Shown here: positions 8,175-18,068 of the stretch, in pieces
How the letters are laid out: each line of letters starts with the position of its first letter
How positions within the stretch are numbered: the first letter of the stretch is position 1
Assembly: GCF_016598775.1 (NCBI RefSeq)
Contig: NZ_CP066802.1
Location: 1,116,001 to 1,180,000 of the forward strand
Reading direction: 5' to 3'
DNA length: 64,000 bases
DNA from: Actinomyces weissii
Lineage (GTDB): Bacteria > Actinomycetota > Actinomycetes > Actinomycetales > Actinomycetaceae
The notes under the pieces: model-generated
Told to the model about the DNA's origin: nothing
The model's input: only the letters and a program-made list of their open reading frames with translations
Databases searched by the model: none
Program-made: the position numbers and the translations under genes

Positions 8175-11100
8175 ATGGCCGCCCCTGAGAGCACCGAGCC
8201 GCCGCGCCTGGGCCGGGTCAGCCCCCGCGCGCGGCTGCTGCGCGCAGGCTTCGTGGACACCGGCCGGGCCCTGCGGCTGCTCGCCGACCCGCTGCTCAAC
8301 CAGCTCCTGGGCCTGACCGGCTGGCGCCAGCCCATCCGCCCCCAACAGCTCGACGGCCTGCCCGCCCCGGCCCAGGAGCAGGAGCCGGAGCCGCCCGCCG
8401 CGCTCCTGGCCCTGGCCCAGGACCTGGGGGAGACCGCCGACCCTGACCTGGCCCTGCTCTGCCTGACCCGCCTGGCCCAGGCCAGCCTTGACGCCTCACC
8501 CGCCCAGCCCTCCCCGCCGGGCCAGCAGGCGGCCCCGGCAGCCGCCACCCGGCTCCAGGAGCTGCTCAGCGCCCCCGCTGGGCAGCCGCCTCACGCGCAG
8601 GCACAGGCCCACCGGGCGCGGCTCTTCGCGGTACTGGGCGCCTCCCAGGCCCTGGGGGACTTCCTGGTGGCCCATCCCGAGCACCTGGAGGAGCTCGCCC
8701 CCGCCCGTGCCTGGGACGCCCCCGGCCAGCCGCCCGCCACCCAGGTCCTCACGGAGGCGGTGCAGGCGGCGCTGGCAGACGGTGGGCCGGAGCCCGGGAC
8801 CCGGCGGCGCGCCGCCGTCAACGCCCTACGGCGGGCCTACTACCAGCGGCTGCTCGTCCTGGCCGCTGACGATCTGCTCAGCCCCGACCCCCAGGCGCAC
8901 GTCAGCGTGGCCTGGCGGCGCCTGACGGACCTGGCCGACGCCGCCCTCCAGGCCGCCCTGCTGCTGGCCCAGCAGGTGCACGGCCAGCACTGCCCAGACG
9001 TGTCCCTGGCAGTCATCGCGCTGGGCAAGTGCGGCGCTCGCGAGCTCAACTACGTCTCCGACGTCGACGTCGTGCACGTGGTCGGACCGGCCCCGGGCAG
9101 GCCCCCCGTGCCCGAGGAGCAGCTGGTCGCCCAGGGCACGGTCCTGGCCGCCGAGCTGGCCCGTGTGGTGGCCGGGCCTGCGGACGAGCCCGCCCTGTGG
9201 CCCCTGGACACCGCCCTGCGCCCCGAGGGCAAGGACGGGGCCCTGGTGCGCACCGTCTCCTCCCACCTGAACTACTACGAGCGCTGGGCCGCCTCCTGGG
9301 AGTTCCAGGCCCTGCTCAAGGCCCGCACCTGCGCCGGGGACCGTGAGCTCGGCGCCGCCTACGAGCAGGCCATCGCACCCCTGGTGTGGAACGCCGCCGG
9401 GCGGGAGCACTTCGTGCAGGACGCCCGGGACATGCGCCGCCGGGTGGAGCACGACTCGCAGCGCCCCGGCGAGGACCTGCGCCTCAAACTCGGCCCAGGA
9501 GGGCTGCGGGACGTGGAGTTCACCGTCCAGCTGCTGCAGCTGGTCCACGGGCGCAGCGACGAGAGCCTGCGCGGGCGCGGCACCCTGGAGGCCCTGGAGG
9601 CCCTTACCGCTGGCGGCTACGTGGGGCGGGAGGACGCCGCCGCGCTCGCGGCAGGCTACCGGGAGCTGCGGCTGCTGGAGCACCGCAGCCAGCTGTTCCG
9701 CCTGCGCCGCACCCACACGCTGCCCACCCGGGACCGCGACCTGCGGCGCCTGGCCCGGGGGCTGGGGCGCGGCCAGAGTGACCCGGAGGAGGTCAAGCGG
9801 GCCTTTACCGCGGTCCGCCGTCGGGTGCGGGCCCTGCACGAGGAGATCTACTACCGTCCGCTGCTGGGGGCGGTGGCGGACCTGTCCACGGAGGAGATGC
9901 GGCTGAGCCCCCAGGCGGCCCGGGAGCGCCTGGCGGCCAGCGGCTACCTGGACCCGGACGGCGCCCTGCGCCACCTGCAGGCCCTGACGGAGGGGGTCTC
10001 CCGGGCGGCCGCGATCCAGCGCCAGCTGCTGCCGGTGATGATCGGCTGGATCGGGGACGGGCCCGACCCGGACCTGGGGCTGCTGTCCTTCCGGCTGCTC
10101 TCCGAGACGGCTGGGCGCACCCACTGGTACCTGGGCATGCTGCGTGACTCCCCGGTGGCCGCCCGCCGTCTGGCCCGGGTCCTGTCCGGCTCCCGCTGGA
10201 CCACCGAGCTGCTGCGTGAGATGCCGGAGACCATCGCCTGGCTGGACGATGACGCCGAGCTACGGCCCCGCCCGCCGGGGGCTGTGGCCGACGAGGTCAG
10301 GCGGGTGCTCAGCCGCCGTCCCCTGCGCGCCCTGGCGGGGGAGCGGCTGGAGCAGGCCGCGGCGGAGGCCGTCCAGGCGGTGATGGGGGTGCGCCACCGC
10401 GAGCTGGTGCGGGCGGCCCTGGCGGACGCCATCAACGGCGTGGACGTGGCCCGCACGGGCCGGGTCCTGAGCGACGCCGTGGACGCGGTGCTGGGGGCCG
10501 CCCTGGAGGTGGCCACCGTGCTGGCCGTGCGTGAGCGCCTGGAGACCGCCGGGAGCGGCGGCCCGGTGGGGGACGAGCCGCCGGGGGAGGCGGACGGTCA
10601 TGCTGGCGGACCTGGCGTGACCGGGCTGGAGCCCCTGGCGGAGCACGTGGTGGTGGCCCTGGGGCGCCTGGGCGGGGCGGAGACCAGCTACGTCTCCGAC
10701 GCCGACGTGCTGTTCGCCCACCGGCCCAGGGCGGGGGCGGACCCAGCTGCCGCCGCCCGGGAGGCGGAGTCGGTGGCCCGCCACACCATCCGCCTGCTCG
10801 CGCAGGCCCAGCCGCACCCGCTGGTGGTGGACCCGGACCTGCGCCCCGAGGGCAGGCAGGGGGTCCTGTCCCGCTCCTTGGACTCCTACCGGGAGTACTA
10901 CGCCCAGTGGGCCGCGGTGTGGGAGCGCCAGGCCCTGGTGCGGGCACGGCTGGCCGCCGGGGACCCGGGCCTGGGTCGGGAGCTCATGGAGCTGATCGAC
11001 TCGGTGCGCTGGCGCCCGCAGGGGCTCAGCCGGGCCGAGCTGCGGGAGATCCGCCGTCTGAAGGCCCGCATGGAGACTGAGCGCCTGCCCCAGGGGGTGC

Positions 11101-11780
11101 GCCCAGCCCACCACCTCAAGCTGGGGCCCGGGGGGCTGAGTGACGTGGAGTGGACCGTGCAGGTGCTCCAGCTGGCCCACGCGGGCCAGGTCCCGCAGCT
11201 GCGCAGCCCCTCCACCCTGCGGGCCTTGGAGGCCGCCACCGAATGCGGCCTGCTCACCGCCCAGGAGGCGGAGCGCCTGGAGACCTCCTGGACGCTGGCA
11301 GGCCAGATCCGTTCCGCCCTGGTGCTGGGAACCGGCCGCACCACCGGTGGCCGCCTGGACGTGTTCCCCGCCAACCTGCGCGAGGCCCGGATGGTGGCCG
11401 CCCTGCTGGGGGCGCCTGACCCGCAGGCCTGTGAGGACCGCTACCTGCGGGCGGCCCGGCGGGCCCGGGCCGTGGTGGAGAAGGTGCTGCGCAACGGCGA
11501 CGCCGGGCGCCCGGCAGGCCCAGGAGCGCAGGAGGAGCCCCAGGGGGGTTCTGGGGAGCCGTGCCCCGGCAGCCAGCCCACCGCGCCCGCCAGCTCCACC
11601 GGGTCCGCCAGCTCCGTCGGGACAACCAGGTCCACCGGCACCCCTGCGCCGTCGCCAGGACGGGACGGGGCGGACCGGCGGCCTGGGACTGGTGCAGCGG
11701 CGGCGGGACCACAGTGGACGGCCTCGCCTCCCGGCAGACGGCGGCCCGGGCTCGGCACCGGCCCCTACCCCTGGAGCTGA
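8175..11780 (+). CDS. glnE: Bifunctional glutamine synthetase adenylyltransferase/deadenylase
   Basis: GlnE attaches and removes AMP on glutamine synthetase according to nitrogen status. This 1201-aa protein has both nucleotidyltransferase halves: ALGKCGARELNYVSDVDVV with D296/D298, and ALGRLGGAETSYVSDADVL with D842/D844. Each half is followed by a helical GlnD/GlnE-type domain containing LKLGPGGL. About 95 residues from ~1105 to the stop are low-complexity Pro/Gly/Ser/Thr and have no counterpart in typical GlnE (about 1000 aa). The gene starts 10 bp after glnA2. The likely substrate is GlnA1 encoded at 15.65-17.07 kb, which keeps its target tyrosine. Confidence 0.95.
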   Translation: MAAPESTEPPRLGRVSPRARLLRAGFVDTGRALRLLADPLLNQLLGLTGWRQPIRPQQLDGLPAPAQEQEPEPPAALLALAQDLGETADPDLALLCLTRLAQASLDASPAQPSPPGQQAAPAAATRLQELLSAPAGQPPHAQAQAHRARLFAVLGASQALGDFLVAHPEHLEELAPARAWDAPGQPPATQVLTEAVQAALADGGPEPGTRRRAAVNALRRAYYQRLLVLAADDLLSPDPQAHVSVAWRRLTDLADAALQAALLLAQQVHGQHCPDVSLAVIALGKCGARELNYVSDVDVVHVVGPAPGRPPVPEEQLVAQGTVLAAELARVVAGPADEPALWPLDTALRPEGKDGALVRTVSSHLNYYERWAASWEFQALLKARTCAGDRELGAAYEQAIAPLVWNAAGREHFVQDARDMRRRVEHDSQRPGEDLRLKLGPGGLRDVEFTVQLLQLVHGRSDESLRGRGTLEALEALTAGGYVGREDAAALAAGYRELRLLEHRSQLFRLRRTHTLPTRDRDLRRLARGLGRGQSDPEEVKRAFTAVRRRVRALHEEIYYRPLLGAVADLSTEEMRLSPQAARERLAASGYLDPDGALRHLQALTEGVSRAAAIQRQLLPVMIGWIGDGPDPDLGLLSFRLLSETAGRTHWYLGMLRDSPVAARRLARVLSGSRWTTELLREMPETIAWLDDDAELRPRPPGAVADEVRRVLSRRPLRALAGERLEQAAAEAVQAVMGVRHRELVRAALADAINGVDVARTGRVLSDAVDAVLGAALEVATVLAVRERLETAGSGGPVGDEPPGEADGHAGGPGVTGLEPLAEHVVVALGRLGGAETSYVSDADVLFAHRPRAGADPAAAAREAESVARHTIRLLAQAQPHPLVVDPDLRPEGRQGVLSRSLDSYREYYAQWAAVWERQALVRARLAAGDPGLGRELMELIDSVRWRPQGLSRAELREIRRLKARMETERLPQGVRPAHHLKLGPGGLSDVEWTVQVLQLAHAGQVPQLRSPSTLRALEAATECGLLTAQEAERLETSWTLAGQIRSALVLGTGRTTGGRLDVFPANLREARMVAALLGAPDPQACEDRYLRAARRARAVVEKVLRNGDAGRPAGPGAQEEPQGGSGEPCPGSQPTAPASSTGSASSVGTTRSTGTPAPSPGRDGADRRPGTGAAAAGPQWTASPPGRRRPGLGTGPYPWS

Positions 11781-11875
11781 GGGCCCGGCCGCCCCTTCCC
11801 ACTCGGCCGGGGCCCGCCTCACCACAGCACCTTTGACGTGCCGCCGCGTCCTGTGGGACTGGCAGACTGTCCTCC

Positions 11876-12529
11876 GTGAGACTCCTGCTAGTGCGCCACG
11901 GACACACCTCGTCCAACACCCTGTCAGCCCTGGACACCGCCTTCCCGGGGGCGCCCCTGGACGAGACCGGGCAGGTCCAGGCCCAGGCGCTCGTAAGCAC
12001 CCTGGGGGAGCAGGGCCTCCTGGAGACCATCAGCTCCTTGTGGGTCTCCCCGCTGTTGCGGGCCCGCCAGAGCATCGCCCCGCTGGAGCAGGCGCTGGGC
12101 CAGCAGGCCCAGGTCCGTGAGGGGCTGCGGGAGGTGCGGGCCGGTGACCTGGAGATGGCCCAGGACCCGGCCGCTATAGGCTGCTGGACGGACACCACCC
12201 GTTCCTGGATGGTGGGCCGCACCCGCTGCCGCCTGCCCGGCTCCCCGGAGGACGGGGCCCAGACCCTGGCACGCTTCGACGCCGTGGTCGAGGAGATCTG
12301 GCAGAAGACGGCGGCCCAGGACCCGGGCGGCACCGCGCTGCTGCTGGCCCACGGCACGGTGCTGCGGCTGTGGACCGCGCAGCGGGCCGCCGCGGCCACG
12401 GGCGCCACCTCCGCCTGGATCGCGGAGCACCCGATGGGCAACACGGCGCTGAGCGGCGTCGAGGGCAGTCCCCAGGAGGGGTGGTTCCTGGCGGGCTGGA
12501 ACGACGGCGAGTGGGTGCCGCGGCCCTAG
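11876..12529 (+). CDS. Histidine phosphatase (phosphoglycerate-mutase-like) family protein
   Basis: A 217-aa member of the histidine phosphatase superfamily. The RHG signature LLVRHGHTSSN is at the N-terminus, a second catalytic His appears in LLLAHGTVLRLW, and PLDETGQVQA is the usual alpha-helix lead-in. The substrate cannot be told from sequence; possibilities include a sugar phosphate or a general phosphatase. It begins at GTG 11876, 95 bp after glnE and on the same strand, and converges on the ABC transporter genes. It interrupts the glnE-glnA1 neighbourhood known from mycobacteria. Confidence 0.85.
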   Translation: MRLLLVRHGHTSSNTLSALDTAFPGAPLDETGQVQAQALVSTLGEQGLLETISSLWVSPLLRARQSIAPLEQALGQQAQVREGLREVRAGDLEMAQDPAAIGCWTDTTRSWMVGRTRCRLPGSPEDGAQTLARFDAVVEEIWQKTAAQDPGGTALLLAHGTVLRLWTAQRAAAATGATSAWIAEHPMGNTALSGVEGSPQEGWFLAGWNDGEWVPRP

Positions 12530-12656
12530 CGGAGGCCGGTAGCCCCTGCGTCGTCGGCGCCACCTGCAGCCGGACGTGCCCAGGGCCCGGCCGCGCGGCC
12601 CTACCGGCCAGGAGCGCCGGACACCGCTGGAGTCCGCCCCGGCCGGTTCCCGGGCC

Positions 12657-13466
12657 TCAGCGCACCGAGGACAGGAAGGCGCGGGTGCGCTCCTGCTCGG
12701 GGTTCTCCAGCACCTGGGAGGGCGGCCCCATCTCACAGACCACGCCCTGGTCCATAAAGACCACCGTGTCGGCCACGTCCCGGGCGAAACCGATCTCGTG
12801 GGTCACCACCAGCATGGTCATGCCCGCCGCCGCCAGGTCCTTCATGACCTGCAGCACCTCTCCGACCAGCTCCGGGTCCAGGGCGGAGGTGGGCTCGTCA
12901 AAGAGCATGATCTCCGGGTCCATGGCCAGGGCGCGGGCGATCGCCACCCGCTGCTGCTGGCCGCCGGAGAGCTGGGAGGGGTAGTGGTCCAGGCGGTCGG
13001 CCAGCCCCACCCGGGTGAGCTGCTCGACGGCGACCTGGCGGGCCTGCTCCTTGGAGCGGCCCAGGACCTGGACCTGGGCCTCCATCACGTTGCCCAGGGC
13101 GGTCATGTGGGGGAACAGGTTGAAGCGCTGGAAGACCATGCCGATGCGGCTGCGCTGACGGGCCTTGACCTTGTTGGGCAGGTCGTGGAGCACCACCTTT
13201 CCGTCGGCCTTGACCTCCTCGCGCATACCCATGAGCTCGCCGTCCACGTAGACGCGGCCTGCGGAGACCGTCTCCAGCTCATTGACGCAGCGCAGCAGGG
13301 TGGACTTGCCGGAGCCGGAGGGGCCGATCACGCAGCAGACCTCGCCGGGGGAGATCTCCAGGTCCACGCCCTTGAGGACGTGCAGGTGGCCGAAGAGCTT
13401 GTGCACCCCCTGGATACTGACCATCGGGGGCCTGGGGGAGCTGGTGGGCTGGTTCTGTGCGTTCAT
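12657..13466 (-). CDS. Polar amino-acid ABC importer, ATP-binding subunit
   Basis: A 269-aa ATPase of the GlnQ/HisP/ArtP type. It shows Walker [10 protein letters not shown], the signature [15 protein letters not shown], Walker [15 protein letters not shown] and the H-loop VVTHE. The start is the ATG at 13466, which overlaps the permease stop by 4 bp (ATGA), so the two are translationally coupled; the open frame upstream lies inside the permease gene. The substrate is a polar amino acid. Glutamine or glutamate is suggested only by location among glutamine synthetase genes. Confidence 0.93.
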   Translation of the reverse strand: MNAQNQPTSSPRPPMVSIQGVHKLFGHLHVLKGVDLEISPGEVCCVIGPSGSGKSTLLRCVNELETVSAGRVYVDGELMGMREEVKADGKVVLHDLPNKVKARQRSRIGMVFQRFNLFPHMTALGNVMEAQVQVLGRSKEQARQVAVEQLTRVGLADRLDHYPSQLSGGQQQRVAIARALAMDPEIMLFDEPTSALDPELVGEVLQVMKDLAAAGMTMLVVTHEIGFARDVADTVVFMDQGVVCEMGPPSQVLENPEQERTRAFLSSVR

Positions 13467-14440
13467 GGGGTGTACTCGATCATCGGGTCGTCCTTGGTGG
13501 TTCCGGCAGCCAGGATCGCCTGCTGACGGCGGGACATGCCCCGCCGGGGCCGGTTGGGCTGGGCGCTGTCGCTGGAGAAGCCGCGCCCGTAGTAGCGCTC
13601 CAGGTAGTGCTGGCCCACCATCAGGACGGTGGTGATCAGCAGGTACCACAGGGAGGCCACGATCAGCAGGGGGATCGGCTGGAAGAGGCGGGAGCCCTCC
13701 TGGCTGGCCACGAAGGTCAGCTCCAGGGAGACGGGCACGGCGGTGACCAGGGAGGTGGTCTTGAGCATGGAGATGGTCTCGTTGCCGGTGGGCGGCACGA
13801 TCACCCGCATGGCCTGGGGCATGACCACGCGCCGCAGGATCTGCTGGTTGCTCATGCCCAGGGCGCTGGCCGCCTCACGCTGTCCGGGGTCCACCGAGTT
13901 CAGGCCGGAGCGGACGATCTCGGATAGGTAGGCACCTTCGTTCAGGCCCAGGCCCACGATCGCGCAGACCGCCCCGGTGAACACCGTCCTGGTCTCGAAG
14001 ACCAGCAGCTCGGGCCCGAAGGGCACCCCCAGGCTCAGGTGGGTGTAGAGCGCTGGTAGCAGCCCCCAGAAGACCAGCTGGGTGTAGATCGGGGTGCCCC
14101 GGAAGAACCAGACGTAGGCGTAGGCGACCCCGCGCAGGATGGGGTTCTCGCTCTGGCGCATGACGGCGGTGAGCACCGCCAGGGTGATGCCGATCAGCAT
14201 GGCTGCGACCGTCAGGGCCAGGGTCCAGCCCACGGCGCCGACGATCAGGTCGTAGCGCAGGTAGAAGACCACCAGGTCCCAGCGCAGCTTCTCGTTGGTG
14301 ACCAGGCCGTGCAGGAGCATGGCGGCCAGCACCGCGACGACGGCCGCGGAGATCCACCGGCCGGGGTGGGGTACCGGGCGCAGGTGGTTGAGCTCGATCC
14401 CGGCTGCGGGGTCCGGGGCGGGGTGTGCTTGCTTGGACAT
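13463..14440 (-). CDS. Polar amino-acid ABC importer, permease subunit
   Basis: A 325-aa inner-membrane protein with an N-terminal cytosolic stretch and about five or six membrane helices. The cytoplasmic EAA loop reads [23 protein letters not shown], which contacts the ATPase, and [15 protein letters not shown] is typical of the His/Glu/Gln/Arg permease family. A single permease gene implies a homodimer. A ribosome site (AAGG) precedes the ATG. The substrate-binding lipoprotein gene ends 63 bp upstream of this start on the same strand, so the operon order is binding protein, permease, ATPase. Confidence 0.92.
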   Translation of the reverse strand: MSKQAHPAPDPAAGIELNHLRPVPHPGRWISAAVVAVLAAMLLHGLVTNEKLRWDLVVFYLRYDLIVGAVGWTLALTVAAMLIGITLAVLTAVMRQSENPILRGVAYAYVWFFRGTPIYTQLVFWGLLPALYTHLSLGVPFGPELLVFETRTVFTGAVCAIVGLGLNEGAYLSEIVRSGLNSVDPGQREAASALGMSNQQILRRVVMPQAMRVIVPPTGNETISMLKTTSLVTAVPVSLELTFVASQEGSRLFQPIPLLIVASLWYLLITTVLMVGQHYLERYYGRGFSSDSAQPNRPRRGMSRRQQAILAAGTTKDDPMIEYTP

Positions 14441-14503
14441 GGGCCTTCCTTAACGCTGACGGCGCTGGGGCACCAGGCGGGCACCTGGTGCCCCAGCCGC
14501 GGC

Positions 14504-15445
14504 TCAGACGACGGGGTTGATCTCGGCGATGTTGAGGGCCTGGGACTCGTCGATCCCCCAGGTCGTGAGGATTTCCGACCACATGCCTTCGTCCATGAGG
14601 TACTGCAGGGCCTTCTGGACAGCCTCGGCGGTGGCGGGGTCGTCGGCGGAGACCACCACGCCCTGAGGCGCGGAGTCCACGACCTCGCCAGCGGTCTCCA
14701 CCTGGCCGCCGGTCTGCAGCTGGGCGTAGCCGGCGACGGTGGAGTCGGAGAAGGTGGCGTCCAGGGCTCCTCCGGCCAGGGCGGTGGCGGCGTCGGAGTG
14801 GGCGGCGTAGGACTTGACCTGGATGGGCTTGTGGCCGGTGGACTGGCAGCCTTGGCTGTAGCCGTTAAGCGTCTCCTCCTGGGCGGTGCCGGTCTGTACG
14901 CCGATGGTCAGGCCGCACAGGTTCACGCTGCTGGAGACGTCGAGCTGCTTGGGGTTGCCCTTGGGCACGTTGAACTGGGAGCCGACGTTGATGTAGGAGA
15001 TCAGGGTCGCGGACTCCTGCCGCTCCTTGGTGATGGTGAAGGAGGAGATGCCCAGGTCGTACTTGGTGCCCACGGCGGGGATGATCGAGTCGAACTGGGC
15101 GGTGGTGACCTCTACCTCCAGGCCCAGCACCTTGCCCAGGGCCTTGGCCAGGTCCACGTCGTAGCCTACGGCGTTGCCTGCCGGGTCCAGGAACTCGGCG
15201 GGGGCGTAGTCGGTGGAGGCGCCGATGGTGAGCTTGCCGTCAGCCTTCACGGAGTCTGGCAGCAGTGCGGATATCTCCGGCTGCTCGGTGATCTTGGAGC
15301 TGTCGTAGACGGGGATGGTGACGGCCCCGGTGCCGGGGCCCTGGCTGGAGCCGTTCTTGGCCTCCAGGTCCGCGGCCGAGGTACAGGCGGACAGGGCCAG
15401 TGCGGCGGTGACGACGCTGGCCAAGGCGATGGGGGTGCGCTTCAT
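14504..15445 (-). CDS. Polar amino-acid ABC importer, substrate-binding lipoprotein
   Basis: A 313-aa solute-binding protein of family 3. From the ATG at 15445 it has a type II signal peptide (MKRTPIALASVV) ending in lipobox LSAC with Cys21 as the lipidation site; the longer open frame would place residues in front of the signal. AGGAG precedes this ATG. The mature part has the family-typical GASTDYAPAEF, VGYDVDLAKALGKVLG and YDLGISSFTIT segments. It captures a polar amino acid outside the membrane for the downstream permease and ATPase. The promoter region contains a perfect GCATA-CT-TATGC palindrome. Confidence 0.93.
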   Translation of the reverse strand: MKRTPIALASVVTAALALSACTSAADLEAKNGSSQGPGTGAVTIPVYDSSKITEQPEISALLPDSVKADGKLTIGASTDYAPAEFLDPAGNAVGYDVDLAKALGKVLGLEVEVTTAQFDSIIPAVGTKYDLGISSFTITKERQESATLISYINVGSQFNVPKGNPKQLDVSSSVNLCGLTIGVQTGTAQEETLNGYSQGCQSTGHKPIQVKSYAAHSDAATALAGGALDATFSDSTVAGYAQLQTGGQVETAGEVVDSAPQGVVVSADDPATAEAVQKALQYLMDEGMWSEILTTWGIDESQALNIAEINPVV

Positions 15446-15515
15446 GGTGTGCTCCTGGTGACTGCTGCTGACCGTCTGGTCGGCCAGCCCTGGTAGGAAC
15501 AATAGTCAATTGAGT

Positions 15516-15527
15516 GCATAAGTATGC
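15516..15527 (-). promoter_or_regulatory. Palindrome upstream of the amino-acid importer operon
   Basis: GCATAAGTATGC is a perfect 5-bp inverted repeat with a 2-bp centre in a locally AT-rich segment, 71 nt upstream of the binding-protein start. It is a candidate repressor or activator site; the regulator is not identifiable. Confidence 0.4.
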
Positions 15528-15565
15528 AAGTTGGGGGTGGTGTGTGAGTGTTGCGCCGGACACAG

Positions 15566-15597
15566 CGGCCCCGGAGCCACTGAGGCTGCCGGGGCCG
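15566..15597 (-). terminator. Hairpin downstream of glnA1
   Basis: CGGCCCCGG pairs with CCGGGGCCG, extended by an inner AGCC/GGCT stem, about 52 nt past the glnA1 stop. There is no T-tract, but it separates glnA1 from the importer operon and is the only strong hairpin in the gap. Confidence 0.55.
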
Positions 15598-15649
15598 TCT
15601 GCCTGCACGCAGGGTCCTGAGGTATGTAGCGACAAGCCTTGGCCGGGTG

Positions 15650-17074
15650 TCACATGTCGTAGTACATCTCGAACTCGTAGGGATGGGGACGCAGGCGCAT
15701 CGGCACCACCTCATTGTCCCGCTTGTACCGGACCCAGGTGCGGATCAGGTCCGCGGTGAAGACCCCACCCTCCGTGAGGTAGTCGTGGTCCGCCTCCAGG
15801 CAGTCCAGCGCCGCCTCCAGGCTGGTGGGCAGCTTCTCGATGTCGTGGAACTCCTCCGGGGCCAGCTCGTAGAGGTCCTTGTCGATCGGCTCGCGCGGCT
15901 CGATCCGGTTGCGGATGCCGTCAATACCTGCCATCAGCACGGCGGAGAAGGCCAGGTAGGGGTTGGAGGAGGGGTCCGGTACCCGGTACTCCACCCGCTT
16001 GGCCCTGGCCGAGGAGCCTGTCACCGGGATGCGGATGCAGGCCGAGCGGTTGCGCGCCGAGTACACGAGGTTCACCGGGGCCTCGAAGCCCGGCACCAGG
16101 CGGCGGTAGGAGTTCACGGAGGGGTTGGTGAAGGCCAGCAGGCTGGGGGCGTGGGCCAGGATGCCGCCGATGTACCAGCGGGCCAGGTCCGAGAGCTGGC
16201 CGTAGCCCCGCTCGTCGAAGAACAGCGGCCTGCCGTCCTTCCACAGGGAGTGGTGGGTGTGCATGCCCGAGCCGGCCTCCCCGAAGATCGGCTTGGGCAT
16301 GAAGGTAGCGGTCTTGCCGTGCCGCCAGGCCTCGTTCTTGACGATGTACTTGAACTTCATCATGTCGTCGCCCGCGGCCAGCAGGGAGGCGAAGCGGTAG
16401 TTGATCTCCTGCTGCCCGCCGGTGCCGACCTCGTGGTGGGCGCGCTCGATCTGCAGCCCGGACTCCAGGCAGGTGCGCACCATGGCGTCACGGATGTCCG
16501 CCATCTGGTCGTTGGGGGACACCGGGAAGTAGCCGCCCTGGAAGGAGGTCTTGTAGCCCTTGTTGCCGCCCTCCTCCCGGCGTCCGGTGTTCCAGGCGGC
16601 CTCCACCGAGTCGATGGCGTAGCGCGTGCAGGACGGTGTGGTCTCGTACTCGATGGAGTCAAAGAGGTAGAACTCCGCCTCCGCGCCGATGTAGCAGGTG
16701 TCGGCGATCCCGGTGGAGCGCAGGTAGGCCTCCGCCTTGGTGGCGATCGAGCGCGGGTCTCGGGAGAAGACCTCGTCAGTGAAGGGGTCCACGATCGAGA
16801 AGTTGATGATCAGGGTCTTCTCCACGCGGAAAGGGTCCAGGTAGGCGGTGGAGACGTCCGGCACCAGCTTCATGTCCGACTCGTGGATCGCGGTGAAGCC
16901 CCGGATGGAGGAGCCGTCGAACATGAGCCCCTCGGTCAGGGCGTCCTCCCGGAAGGCGGTCACCGGGATCGAGAAGTGCTGCATGACGCCCGGCAGGTCG
17001 CAGAAGCGCACGTCGATCAGCTGGACCCCCTCCCGGTCGATGAACTCCAGCGCCTCGTCTGCGTCCTTGAACAT
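15650..17074 (-). CDS. glnA: Glutamine synthetase, type I beta (GlnA1)
   Basis: The main ammonia-assimilating enzyme, 474 aa. Motifs include [60 protein letters not shown] and [18 protein letters not shown]. Tyr402 in [10 protein letters not shown] is the adenylylation site expected for GlnE control. The start is ATG 17074 with GGAGG 9-10 nt upstream; 40 further in-frame residues lack family similarity. It is transcribed away from the DUF4191-lipA-lipB group but on the same strand, separated by a terminator, so it probably has its own promoter in 17075-17214. Confidence 0.97.
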   Translation of the reverse strand: MFKDADEALEFIDREGVQLIDVRFCDLPGVMQHFSIPVTAFREDALTEGLMFDGSSIRGFTAIHESDMKLVPDVSTAYLDPFRVEKTLIINFSIVDPFTDEVFSRDPRSIATKAEAYLRSTGIADTCYIGAEAEFYLFDSIEYETTPSCTRYAIDSVEAAWNTGRREEGGNKGYKTSFQGGYFPVSPNDQMADIRDAMVRTCLESGLQIERAHHEVGTGGQQEINYRFASLLAAGDDMMKFKYIVKNEAWRHGKTATFMPKPIFGEAGSGMHTHHSLWKDGRPLFFDERGYGQLSDLARWYIGGILAHAPSLLAFTNPSVNSYRRLVPGFEAPVNLVYSARNRSACIRIPVTGSSARAKRVEYRVPDPSSNPYLAFSAVLMAGIDGIRNRIEPREPIDKDLYELAPEEFHDIEKLPTSLEAALDCLEADHDYLTEGGVFTADLIRTWVRYKRDNEVVPMRLRPHPYEFEMYYDM

Positions 17075-17214
17075 CGGTGCTTGTCCTCCGTGGCACGGTC
17101 TGGTGCCTGTCTGCGGTGATCTGGGGCCGGCTGGCGGCAGGACCAAGGCTAGTGGCATAGGCGTGACACCGTGGTGCCGGGGGTGTGTCGGCATTGTTTC
17201 CCGGCAGGTAGCAG

Positions 17215-17252
17215 GAAGCGCGGTACCCCGGTCTTTCTGGGTGCCGCGCTTC
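17215..17252 (-). terminator. Hairpin terminator of the lipB-lipA-DUF4191 unit
   Basis: GAAGCGCGGTACCC pairs with GGGTGCCGCGCTTC (one G-U) over a 10-nt loop, 48 nt past the DUF4191 stop and upstream of glnA1. Confidence 0.7.
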
Positions 17253-17299
17253 TGTGCCTACGGAGCCTGCCTGCAGGCTGCCCGCCGAGGTCTGTCGGC

Positions 17300-18022
17300 T
17301 CAGCGGCCGCGCAGGGCCCGCCGGTCAGGACGCACCTTGGACGGGTCGATGCCCTTGGGGACCGGCAGCCCCTTGGCGCCCAGGGAGCGCAGCCGCTTGG
17401 CGACCTCCGCGACCTCGGCGTCGGTCAGGGCCGTAGGCTTGGTGGGCAGCTTGCGCATGGTGCGTTCCAGCTCCAGCAGCGGGGTCTGGCCCTCCCCGGA
17501 GCCCACGAAGATCTTGTGCACCGGCACGTTGCGCAGGATCCGGTTGATCCGGTGCGCCTCGTCCTCGGCGGTGCGGCGCGTGCGCCCCAGGGGCCCCTCC
17601 ACGATCAGCACGACGCCGGGCCGCCCCACGGCCCGCCACACCAGGTCATGGGTCTTGGGGTCCAGGAAGACCGGGTTCTGCTCAACGCTCCAGCCGCGGC
17701 GGATCTGGTCCAGGACCGCCTTGGCGGCACCGGGGGTGCCCTCGATCTGGGAGTAGGAGGCGCGGCGCACCGCCCAGGACAGCAGCGCCAGGTCAGCCAC
17801 CAGCGCGACCATCACCACCAGCAGCAGCCAGTACCAAAGGGGCTGCCCGGTGACCAAGGAGAGCAGCACGGCCAAGGCCGTAGCAGCGGCGAAGACCCCC
17901 AGGAGGGCCCAGCCGATCCAGGGGTAGGTGCGCTTGGAGATCGTGTAGGAGTCCTTCAGGTTGGACGCCAGCTGCACGACCCGGTTCTTCTTCTTGGGGG
18001 CGGGGGCCTCAGTCTTGCTCAC
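17300..18022 (-). CDS. DUF4191 membrane protein
   Basis: A 240-aa protein matching the actinobacterial DUF4191 family (Rv2219-like). A Lys-rich cytosolic N-terminus is followed by two adjacent membrane helices (about residues 34-58 and 63-86). The cytosolic domain of about 150 residues includes EGTPGAAKAVLDQIRRGW, VVLIVEGPLGR and HKIFVGSGEGQTPL. The role is unknown. Its conserved place between lipA and glnA1 is the main context. It lies 46 bp after lipA on the same strand. Confidence 0.88.
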   Translation of the reverse strand: MSKTEAPAPKKKNRVVQLASNLKDSYTISKRTYPWIGWALLGVFAAATALAVLLSLVTGQPLWYWLLLVVMVALVADLALLSWAVRRASYSQIEGTPGAAKAVLDQIRRGWSVEQNPVFLDPKTHDLVWRAVGRPGVVLIVEGPLGRTRRTAEDEAHRINRILRNVPVHKIFVGSGEGQTPLLELERTMRKLPTKPTALTDAEVAEVAKRLRSLGAKGLPVPKGIDPSKVRPDRRALRGR

Positions 18023-18068
18023 AGGCCCCAGGATAGACGACGCACCACCGCACGCTGCGCCGTCACCC

